In this document: positions 1-6,457 of the stretch, piece by piece
Layout: every line of letters starts with the position of its first letter
Numbering within the stretch: position 1 is the stretch's first letter
Source of the DNA: Alphaproteobacteria bacterium
GTDB lineage: Bacteria; Pseudomonadota; Alphaproteobacteria; Paracaedibacterales; JAKBAR01
Direction of reading: 5' to 3'
Assembly (NCBI GenBank): GCA_019745755.1
Contig: JAIESS010000004.1
Span: 1-9,242, forward strand
Length of the DNA stretch: 9,242 bases
Program-made: the position numbers and the translations under genes
The notes under the pieces: model-generated
Told to the model about the DNA's origin: nothing
Database searches by the model: none
Seen by the model: only the letters and a program-made list of their open reading frames with translations

Positions 1-927
1 GTCGTAGCAGGATTTCAAGGGGTTCATCCAAACGATCGCACACCTCGCATAACAACCCTGGGGCGCGGCGGCTCTGATATGACAGCCGTCGTCCTAGCCA
101 GTGTACTCAACGCTGATTTTTGCGATATTTACACAGATGTTTCAGGTGTTTTTACAGCTGATCCAAGACTCATCGGAAGCGCACAAAAAATTCATAAAAT
201 TACCTTTGAGGAAATGCAAATTCTTGCCGATCATGGCGCAAAGGTCCTGCAACCTAAATGCGTGGCGTATGCCTTTGAAAAAAATGTGCGCCTCCGCGTC
301 CTGTCAAGCTTTGATACACTCTACACTGCCAATGAAGCAACCCTAGCAAACACTATTGACATACCTCCTTCCATAGGAACTGAAATTATACAGCAAGAAC
401 GTACCGTTGACCGTCGCCCCTTTTCAGGCATTGCCCATAGTTTTAACCAAGCCAAAATAAGCCTTGTTGGCCTTCGAGAGACACACATCAAACATCTCTC
501 TGCAATCATAGCGGATACGCATATTCATATTGAGGGCCTCTCCCAATCATTGACTCAGGTGACAAAGAGTCAATATGCTAACATTGTAAGTTTTCTTGTC
601 ACAAAAGCAGACCTCGTACCAGTGATTGCCCTGTTAAAGAAAAAACAACAAGAACTAGGGTTTTCTGATATTAATGTCATCCATAATATAGTAAAGATCT
701 CCCTTGTTGGTTATGGTTTCCAACAAAAAATCACTTCACCTGCAAACCTTGGATCAAAAATAGAACCAAACCTTGGATCAAAAGTGTTAAAAACCTTGAA
801 TGATAATCAAATATTTGCTGAAGTAGCAGCTATAACCCATATGACAATGACATTGACGGCAGATGAGCACCACGCACGGCCTATTATCCAACTGCTTCAT
901 GATCATTTAATCAGAGAGACTGCATGA
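1..927 (+). CDS. lysC: Aspartate kinase, C-terminal 308 residues (5' end outside window)
   Basis: Aspartate kinase phosphorylates L-aspartate with ATP, the first step towards lysine (and diaminopimelate for peptidoglycan), threonine and methionine, in the cytoplasm. The reading frame is open from base 1, so the gene begins upstream. In window-fragment numbering the substrate-binding motif TTLGRGGSD lies at residues 18-26 and YTDVSGVFTADP at 44-55, both typical of the kinase domain. Two ACT-like regulatory segments follow at about 152-205 and 232-300, each beginning with a KISLVG strand. They are unusually diverged: the usual PGV turn and the SEIKIS-type strand are not recognisable, so feedback control may differ from the family norm. 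An in-frame 8-residue tandem duplication sits in the second segment. The stop overlaps the next start as ATGA, implying co-transcription and translational coupling. The family call is secure; altered regulation is inference. Confidence 0.95.
   Translation, partial: VVAGFQGVHPNDRTPRITTLGRGGSDMTAVVLASVLNADFCDIYTDVSGVFTADPRLIGSAQKIHKITFEEMQILADHGAKVLQPKCVAYAFEKNVRLRVLSSFDTLYTANEATLANTIDIPPSIGTEIIQQERTVDRRPFSGIAHSFNQAKISLVGLRETHIKHLSAIIADTHIHIEGLSQSLTQVTKSQYANIVSFLVTKADLVPVIALLKKKQQELGFSDINVIHNIVKISLVGYGFQQKITSPANLGSKIEPNLGSKVLKTLNDNQIFAEVAAITHMTMTLTADEHHARPIIQLLHDHLIRETA
745..792 (+). repeat. In-frame 24-bp tandem duplication inside lysC ACT region
   Basis: Two adjacent 24-bp units (745-768 and 769-792) encode NLGSKIEP and NLGSKVLK. 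The first 15 bases of the units, AACCTTGGATCAAAA, are identical; the last 9 differ. It looks like a tandem duplication of 8 codons that later diverged. It falls at the start of the second ACT segment, where the family usually has a short loop leading into a helix. Confidence 0.7.
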
Positions 928-1925
928 GTACATTAAAGGCTTTATGGCAACGAGGACGCGATTTTCTCGGTGTAGAACACGCCATTCTTGGTGGCGCCAT
1001 GACCTGGGTCTCCGAACGCAATCTCGTCGCTGCCATATCGAATGCAGGGGGGTTCGGTGTCCTCGCATGCGGGGCCATGCCACCCGACATTTTGGCAAAA
1101 GAAATTGCAGCAACAAAGGCCCTCACCGACAAACCTTATGGTGTCAATCTTATCCTCATGCATCCACTGCTAACAGAACTCATCCAGGCATGTAAGAATC
1201 AAGGCGTATCCTTTGTTGTTCTCGCTGGGGGTCTCCCCACACAAACGATTATTGACAATCTTAAGGCAGGCAATATCAAAGTCATTGCCTTTGCCCCTAA
1301 TCTTTCCTTTGCTAAAAAACTTGTCCGTATGGGCGTTGATGCCCTCGTGATTGAAGGGTCCGAAGCGGGCGGACACATTGGCCCAGTCTCAACATCCGTA
1401 CTTGCCCAAGAAATCCTCCCTCATGTCAAGGAAGTCCCCGTATTTGTGGCGGGAGGTATCGGGCGCGGCGAAGCTATTGTTGAATATGTACGTATGGGGG
1501 CCGCTGGTGTACAACTGGGCACTCGTTTTGTTTGCGCCCATGAGTGTGTCGCTCACCCAGCCTTCAAACAAGCATTTATCCGTGCAAAGGCACGGGACGC
1601 CATCGCATCGGTTCAACTTGATGAACGCTTTCCTGTAACACCCGTACGCGCTCTTGCTAATAAAGCGACGGCAGCTTTTCAACACACTCAAACGGCTATT
1701 ATTGGACGCTTTCAAAGTGGTGAGATTGAGCTTAAGGCGGGCCAACTTGAAATTGAACATTTTTGGGCGGGTGCCCTCAGACGTGCCGTTGTGGACGGGG
1801 ACATTGATAATGGCTCCCTCATGGCAGGGCAAAGCGTGGGTATGGTCACAGAGGAGCAATCTACACAGATGATCATCGATGAACTTATTGATCAGGCAAA
1901 GTCTTATATAAGAGGCCCTTCCTAA
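924..1925 (+). CDS. Nitronate monooxygenase / FabK-like FMN-dependent TIM-barrel enzyme
   Basis: A 333-residue protein of the 2-nitropropane dioxygenase-like FMN flavoprotein superfamily. Members either oxidise alkyl nitronates, detoxifying compounds such as propionate-3-nitronate, or reduce enoyl-ACP (FabK). Visible motifs are the N-terminal GGAMTWVSERNLVAAISNAG (residues 23-42, first barrel strand and FMN contact), PYGVNLILMHP (71-81), the superfamily signature EGSEAGGHIG (144-153) with H151, the phosphate-binding segment VFVAGGIGRGEAI (173-185) with MGAAGVQLGTRF (191-202), and the C-terminal SLMAGQSVG (298-306). The length is normal. The ATG lies inside the lysC stop (ATGA), with only a weak GAGAGA purine run upstream, so translation is probably coupled to lysC. 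A weak stem (CCTTC/GAAGG, 1917-1934) spans the stop codon. Superfamily membership is clear. Whether it is a nitronate monooxygenase or an enoyl-ACP reductase cannot be settled from sequence reading, and a link to lysine synthesis is not implied. Confidence 0.88.
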   Translation: MSTLKALWQRGRDFLGVEHAILGGAMTWVSERNLVAAISNAGGFGVLACGAMPPDILAKEIAATKALTDKPYGVNLILMHPLLTELIQACKNQGVSFVVLAGGLPTQTIIDNLKAGNIKVIAFAPNLSFAKKLVRMGVDALVIEGSEAGGHIGPVSTSVLAQEILPHVKEVPVFVAGGIGRGEAIVEYVRMGAAGVQLGTRFVCAHECVAHPAFKQAFIRAKARDAIASVQLDERFPVTPVRALANKATAAFQHTQTAIIGRFQSGEIELKAGQLEIEHFWAGALRRAVVDGDIDNGSLMAGQSVGMVTEEQSTQMIIDELIDQAKSYIRGPS

Positions 1926-2004
1926 AAAAGAAGGATATTTCATGGCGTACTAGCCCTCACAATCCCTGTTGGAGAGATGGAAAAATCACTGAGAGTAACG
2001 GTCG

Positions 2005-2044
2005 GGAGGGCCACTAGAGGCTCTATATTGATACAAGGCCCCCC
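2005..2044 (-). terminator. Stem-loop in convergent gap, possible ligA 3' end structure
   Basis: On the minus strand GGGGGGCC (2044-2037) can pair with GGCCCTCC (2012-2005), giving 8 pairs including one G-U, with a 24-nt loop. The loop itself holds the short dyad TAGAG-C-CTCTA (2015-2025). It lies about 20 bp beyond the ligA stop, in the gap between convergent genes. No U-tract follows on either strand, so it is not a classic intrinsic terminator. It may stabilise the 3' end or simply be a chance pairing. Confidence 0.3.
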
Positions 2045-2065
2045 TGTAAAAGGGCGTCCACATAA

Positions 2066-4105
2066 TTATGATATCATCATCATCCAATCATTTTCAGATA
2101 AGACCTTCACCATTAAGTCATGGGCTTTTTTGAGTTTACTGCCCGCATCGCTCCCAGCAATCAAGTAATCTGTTTTAGCAGAGAGAGATCCTGCTACTTT
2201 TGCGCCCGCACGAAGGCTTAATTCTTTCGCTTCTTGACGTGATATACTCAATGTCCCTGTAAAAACAATGGTTTTTCCAGTAAGTGCGGATCCATGTTTT
2301 TGGGGTTCTTCAAAGGGCATCACATGCAGGCAATCTCTCAATTTACGGACCATTTCCCTCGAAAGTGTATCACGAAAAAAAGCAGCCATATCATCCACAA
2401 TGCTTTGGCCGATACCATCAATGAGCAGAAGATCGTTGATCACCGTTGCATCATTTTGAGAAAGATTTTTCATGGCGTTATTGAATGCATCACTATTCTT
2501 GTAATGAGCGGCCAGCAACCCTGCAATTCCTTTGCCCACTTGTAAAATGCCAAGGCTGTAGATAAAGCGTTCCAAAGAAATTGTCCGCCGATCATGAATA
2601 GCCTTAAAGAGATTATCGGCCGATTGGGCGCCCCATCCTTCCCTTTTTCTAAGGGGAGTTAGTGAATTTTTATCAATCTCTTCTAGCATAAAAATATCTG
2701 AAGGTTCACGCACAAGATTTTGATCAAAGAAAAATTCAATATGTTTTTTACCAAGACCCACAATATCGAAGGCTCCCTTACTGACGAAGTGAATAAGACG
2801 CTCGATGACTTGCGCGCGGCATCCATGCGTATTGGGACAGATGTAAAATACTTTGTCCTGAATAAGTGTTGTATGACACACAGGGCAGTGTGTTGGCGGC
2901 GTGATGGGCGTACTATCCTGTGGCCGCATGCTTGTTATCACCTCAACCACCTGAGGAATCACATCACCCGCCCGTTGAACCCACACATGATCCCCTTTAC
3001 GGATATCTTTACGCGCAATTTCATCAAAATTATGAAGGGTTGCTCTGGAGACGACAACGCCGCCGACGAGTGTTGGGCGCAGATGGGCCACAGGGGTTAT
3101 CACGCCTGTACGTCCCACCTGGAGCTGAATAGACTCAATGATACTTTGGGCTTTTTCCGCTTTAAATTTATGGGCAATGGCGAACCGCGGAGCCTTGCCT
3201 ACAAAACCGAGGCGTTCTTGGATACTAAAATCATTGACTTTATAGACACAGCCATCAATTTCATAATCCAAATCATCCCGAGCCTTGCTGACTTCGTCAT
3301 AAAAAGCCATAAGATCATCGATGGTTGTTGCAGTACGAATAAAAGGATTGACGGAAAAGCCATGATCCGTCAAAAAACGAATCGCTTGATCCTGTGTTTT
3401 TAACGTCTCATGACCCAGCACTTGGTAGGCAAAAAAGTGCAACTTACGACTTTGGGTCACTTTCGCATCCAATTGGCGGACAGATCCAGCAGCGGCATTA
3501 CGGGGATTGGCAAAGGGAGGTTCATGATGCTCTTCACGGTTCACATTAAGAGCATGAAAATCACTGATACGCATATAAATTTCGCCACGCACTTCGACTC
3601 GTCCTTGTATTACTGGGTGAAGGGTGTAAGGGATATCACTCATCGTTTTCACATTGGCTGTAATATCTTCTCCCATAGCGCCATCACCGCGTGTCGCTGC
3701 TTGGATCAAAACGCCATCAACATAAATCAATGATGCGGACAGGCCATCAATTTTAGGTTCTGCCACAAGGGGGATGCATGTGCCCGTTGGCCTATTTAAA
3801 AAGCGATTCATGCGTTCCAAAAAGGCTGAGAGATCATCCATTGAAAACGCATTATCCAAGGATAACATAGGCGTTTTATGGGTGATTTTTTTAAAACCAG
3901 ATAAAACAGCACCACCGGGTTTGTCATCATCAGTGTTTACAGCAAGCTCAGGGTATTGTTCCTCAAGTTTTTTAAGCTTTTGTGTGAGAGCATCAAACTC
4001 CTGATCGGATATCTCGGGGGCATCCTTTGTATGATAAAGGTCATTATGATACGCAATTTTGTTTTTAAGTGCGAGGTAGGCTTCTTTTGCTGATGAAAAA
4101 TTCAT
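2066..4105 (-). CDS. ligA: NAD-dependent DNA ligase
   Basis: LigA seals nicks in duplex DNA during replication and repair, using NAD+ to adenylate an active-site lysine. From the ATG at 4105 it has 679 residues, the usual length, with all domains present. The N-terminal Ia domain (about 1-65) contains the YHNDLYH NMN-binding stretch. The adenylation motif EPKIDG has catalytic K118, followed by TRGDGAMGEDIT (139-150). Further adenylation/OB motifs are DYEIDGCVYKVN (280-291), KFKAEKA (313-319) and QRAGDVIPQVVE (377-388). The zinc finger is CPVC...CPNTHGC (C407, C410, C423, C429). Helix-hairpin-helix repeats lie at about 440-580 (for example DIVGLGKKHIEFF and IDGIGQSIVDD), and a BRCT domain covers about 605-679 (GKTIVFTGTL...KTDYLIAG). 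A TTG one codon upstream (4108) is a possible but less likely start; neither has a strong ribosome binding site. It is monocistronic as far as the window shows, convergent with the lysC pair and divergent from rpe. Confidence 0.98.
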   Translation of the reverse strand: MNFSSAKEAYLALKNKIAYHNDLYHTKDAPEISDQEFDALTQKLKKLEEQYPELAVNTDDDKPGGAVLSGFKKITHKTPMLSLDNAFSMDDLSAFLERMNRFLNRPTGTCIPLVAEPKIDGLSASLIYVDGVLIQAATRGDGAMGEDITANVKTMSDIPYTLHPVIQGRVEVRGEIYMRISDFHALNVNREEHHEPPFANPRNAAAGSVRQLDAKVTQSRKLHFFAYQVLGHETLKTQDQAIRFLTDHGFSVNPFIRTATTIDDLMAFYDEVSKARDDLDYEIDGCVYKVNDFSIQERLGFVGKAPRFAIAHKFKAEKAQSIIESIQLQVGRTGVITPVAHLRPTLVGGVVVSRATLHNFDEIARKDIRKGDHVWVQRAGDVIPQVVEVITSMRPQDSTPITPPTHCPVCHTTLIQDKVFYICPNTHGCRAQVIERLIHFVSKGAFDIVGLGKKHIEFFFDQNLVREPSDIFMLEEIDKNSLTPLRKREGWGAQSADNLFKAIHDRRTISLERFIYSLGILQVGKGIAGLLAAHYKNSDAFNNAMKNLSQNDATVINDLLLIDGIGQSIVDDMAAFFRDTLSREMVRKLRDCLHVMPFEEPQKHGSALTGKTIVFTGTLSISRQEAKELSLRAGAKVAGSLSAKTDYLIAGSDAGSKLKKAHDLMVKVLSENDWMMMIS

Positions 4106-4107
4106 CA
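4091..4107 (-). promoter_or_regulatory. Hairpin enclosing ligA start codon
   Basis: TGATGAA (4091-4097) and TTCATCA (4101-4107) form a perfect 7-bp inverted repeat around a 3-nt loop. In the ligA transcript this places the AUG at 4105-4103 within the stem, which could modestly limit initiation. The stem is mostly A-U and it overlaps coding sequence, so it may be coincidental. Confidence 0.25.
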
Positions 4108-4154
4108 AAAGGCTCTATGGTAAAGGTCGAATTACCTTAGAAAATGACACAGAA

Positions 4155-4835
4155 ATGCAATTGGATAAAGTAGATAGCGTCGAAATATCAGCGTCCATTC
4201 TTGCTGCTGATCCTTTGAACCTTACGACAGCGATACATACTGTTCAGTCAGCTGGTGTTGACCGTCTTCACGTTGACATTATGGATGGTCATTATGTGCC
4301 CAATATAACATTTGGGCCGCATATTATTAACGCGCTTAAGGGGCAAACAACCCTTCCTTTTGAAGTGCATCTCATGGTGGAAAAGTGCGATGCCTTTATT
4401 CCCATGTTTGCGGCAAGTGCAGATACACTCATTATTCATCCTGAATCGACGCAGCATCTCCACAAAAGCCTTCAGCTCATCAAGGATCATCAGGTTAAAA
4501 CAGGATTTGCTCTCAATCCCGGTACACCTGTTGAGTTTTTAACGCCTGTTATTGATATGCTTGATTATGTTCTTGTTATGAGTGTGAATCCGGGGTTCGG
4601 TGGACAAGATTTTATTCCCTCATCCTACACCAAGGTGCAGCAGGTGCGCACCCTCATTGACAGGCAAAAACATCCCATTGATCTTGCGGTGGACGGCGGT
4701 GTTACACCAAGCGTTTCTGGCAAACTTATTGAGTGCGGTGCGAACATCCTTGTTGCAGGGAGTGCAATTTTTAAGCATCCTAATCACTTGCGTGCTATTC
4801 AAGAACTTAAATTGGCTTCTAAGTCCCCCTCATGA
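4155..4835 (+). CDS. rpe: Ribulose-phosphate 3-epimerase
   Basis: Interconverts ribulose 5-phosphate and xylulose 5-phosphate in the non-oxidative pentose phosphate pathway (and in the Calvin cycle where present). The 226-residue length is normal for this TIM-barrel enzyme. Family motifs are all visible: SASILAAD (12-19), LHVDIMDGHYVPNITFGP (39-56), HLMV (72-75), SVNPGFGGQDF (143-153) and VDGGV (179-183), followed by the phosphate-binding LVAGSAIF (199-206). The metal-binding set H39, D41, H72 and D180 is intact, with D41 and D180 being the catalytic acid/base pair, so activity is expected. The first ten residues before the ISASIL strand are slightly long, but no internal ATG offers a better start, and the ribosome binding site is weak. 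The stop overlaps the next start as ATGA, so the two genes are probably one operon. The only space for its promoter is the 49-bp gap or the 5' end of ligA. Confidence 0.97.
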   Translation: MQLDKVDSVEISASILAADPLNLTTAIHTVQSAGVDRLHVDIMDGHYVPNITFGPHIINALKGQTTLPFEVHLMVEKCDAFIPMFAASADTLIIHPESTQHLHKSLQLIKDHQVKTGFALNPGTPVEFLTPVIDMLDYVLVMSVNPGFGGQDFIPSSYTKVQQVRTLIDRQKHPIDLAVDGGVTPSVSGKLIECGANILVAGSAIFKHPNHLRAIQELKLASKSPS

Positions 4836-6313
4836 GCATTTTTCTCGGACTGACAGGGTTAAAAAAAACCTTTAATAAAAGCGTTATCGCATTAACGCTG
4901 CGCAACTTACGCCTATCGCACCCTGGCTTTAAACATACCCCTAATCATCCATGGCCAGGTGATTTTAACCGTGCCCATGTCCTCTTGGATCGTTATAGTA
5001 GCCTTATGGACCATCCACAAAAGCATGCGTGGATGGATACAAACATTAACCAATCCACCTATTTTCAGTCTTTTTTATGGATGTCAGATTTGCGCGCCAT
5101 AGGTGATAACCAAAGCCGTCGTTTTATGCGTTCATATATTGTAACATGGATCAAAACCCATACATTCTATAATCATCTTGCGTGGGCTCCTCACGTGATT
5201 GGTGAACGCTTGTCGCAATGGTTGCATCATTTTGAGTTTTTTGGACAAAGTGCAGATGACGATTTTTTGCGCATTTTTTATAAAAGTTTTTACCATCAAT
5301 TCACCTATCTTCATGTGCCAGCGTTAACGCTTGAACCAAGCTATGAATCTATCACAACCCTCAAAGGTCTTATCCTCACCGCTCTTGCTTACGACCTTCC
5401 CGTTCAAAAATACGCGCCTTATTTTCAACGTCTTAATAAACATCTTAAACACATTCTTTTGAATGATGGTTTTTTCCATAAATCAGAGATCGATCCACAG
5501 CTTGCTATTTTAAAACATCTTATTGAGCTTCGTCATTTCATGCGTCTATGCCATCAAGGACAAGAAGCAGCAAGACTTCAACACACCATCACAAAAATGG
5601 TGCCCCCCCTTCGTTTTTTCAGACACGGTGATGGTAAATTATCCTCACTCTCCGGTATTAGTCAATACTCATCATCCATGGTGGATACGGTTCTAGCCCT
5701 TTCTGATGTCAAAGGACGTCACCCTCTTCGCTCTGAAGAAGCAGGGTTTGAGCGTCTTCAGGTCAAAAATAATAGCATTATTTTGCGCACAAAATATCAC
5801 AACTACCCGGCTCAATCCTCTGGAAATCTTCAATTTGAATGGTCTCACGGCAAGGACCGTTTGATTAAATGTTGTGATATCATGCTTGAAAATCAAAAGG
5901 GCCGCCCCTTTCAGAGCAGGTCCATGGCCCATACTTACAAGCACCACGATGATGATCATGCCTTCATTGAGCTTAAACTCCATGACATGAACCATCTTCA
6001 CACCCGGGAACTTTACCTCACAGGAGACATTGATCTGCGTGTCTGTGAGAAAGTACGGGTCAATCAACGCGCCTTTGGCTCCCTTCGTTTTATTGTGGAC
6101 AAAAATCTTGAAGCACAAATAGCTACGGATGGATGCTCCGTTGTTTTATTCAGCGAAAAAAACAGTCGTTACCGCCTTCATTTTTCGGGTATTGATGAAA
6201 TTACAGTGGATCATGCATCATTCTTGGGTGATGAGGATCTTGTCATTTTTGCACTCTTTGAACTCAATGCTAATACCCCCAAAGAAATCAAATGGTCCTT
6301 GACACATCATTAA
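4832..6313 (+). CDS. Heparinase II/III-family protein
   Basis: A 493-residue protein resembling the alphaproteobacterial heparinase II/III-like family: an N-terminal alpha-helical toroid-like domain followed by a beta-rich C-terminal domain. Recognisable points are the PWPGDFNRAHVLL segment near residues 40-52, the helical HLAWAPHVIGERLSQWLHHFEFFG stretch around 110-135, SGISQYSSSMVDTVLALSD (about 273-291), EEAGFERLQVKNNSIILRTK, NLQFEWSHGKDRLIKC, and the terminal EIKWSL strand. Characterised members are polysaccharide lyases acting on acidic glycans, but many bacterial relatives with this context have no known substrate. It is somewhat shorter than many homologues, and the segments following the EAGF strand look diverged. 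No signal peptide is evident: the N-terminus is basic with only short hydrophobic patches. Coupled to rpe by ATGA without its own ribosome binding site. In many alphaproteobacteria, relatives lie next to purH, which is not seen here. Family call is fairly good; enzymatic activity is not established. Confidence 0.8.
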   Translation: MSIFLGLTGLKKTFNKSVIALTLRNLRLSHPGFKHTPNHPWPGDFNRAHVLLDRYSSLMDHPQKHAWMDTNINQSTYFQSFLWMSDLRAIGDNQSRRFMRSYIVTWIKTHTFYNHLAWAPHVIGERLSQWLHHFEFFGQSADDDFLRIFYKSFYHQFTYLHVPALTLEPSYESITTLKGLILTALAYDLPVQKYAPYFQRLNKHLKHILLNDGFFHKSEIDPQLAILKHLIELRHFMRLCHQGQEAARLQHTITKMVPPLRFFRHGDGKLSSLSGISQYSSSMVDTVLALSDVKGRHPLRSEEAGFERLQVKNNSIILRTKYHNYPAQSSGNLQFEWSHGKDRLIKCCDIMLENQKGRPFQSRSMAHTYKHHDDDHAFIELKLHDMNHLHTRELYLTGDIDLRVCEKVRVNQRAFGSLRFIVDKNLEAQIATDGCSVVLFSEKNSRYRLHFSGIDEITVDHASFLGDEDLVIFALFELNANTPKEIKWSLTHH

Positions 6314-6366
6314 ACGGGTACAAATAATATTGATATTTTTATCTGAGACTTTTTGACCTTCAACAA

Positions 6367-6420
6367 GGGCTGGGGCTAAATGCCATACGAGCTAATCTTT
6401 ATACAATTGCCCCCACGCCC
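6367..6420. other. GC-rich inverted repeat in convergent gap
   Basis: GGGC (6367-6370) pairs with GCCC (6417-6420) and GGGGC (6372-6376) with GCCCC (6409-6413), leaving a small internal loop and a 32-nt terminal loop. It sits between the convergent heparinase-like and unrecognised genes, on either strand downstream of a stop. No U-tract follows. It could be a weak bidirectional 3' end structure. The rest of the 144-bp gap shows nothing recognisable. Confidence 0.25.
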
Positions 6421-6457
6421 CTCTCCATATACACTCGCCCATTTTTTGAACAAGGCA

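Noticed and set aside
1389..1943. A 184-codon minus-strand open frame
   Set aside because: Antisense to the conserved FMN-enzyme gene, with cysteine- and arginine-rich sequence lacking family features.
1926..2065. Small RNA or tRNA gene in the convergent gap
   Set aside because: The stem-loop does not form a cloverleaf and no promoter or conserved RNA motif is visible.
2720..3403. A 227-codon plus-strand open frame
   Set aside because: It lies wholly antisense to ligA, whose motifs are continuous through this stretch; the frame reads as a shadow with no recognisable domain.
5693..6118. A 141-codon minus-strand open frame
   Set aside because: Antisense to the beta domain of the heparinase-like gene, and no ribosome binding site or known motif.
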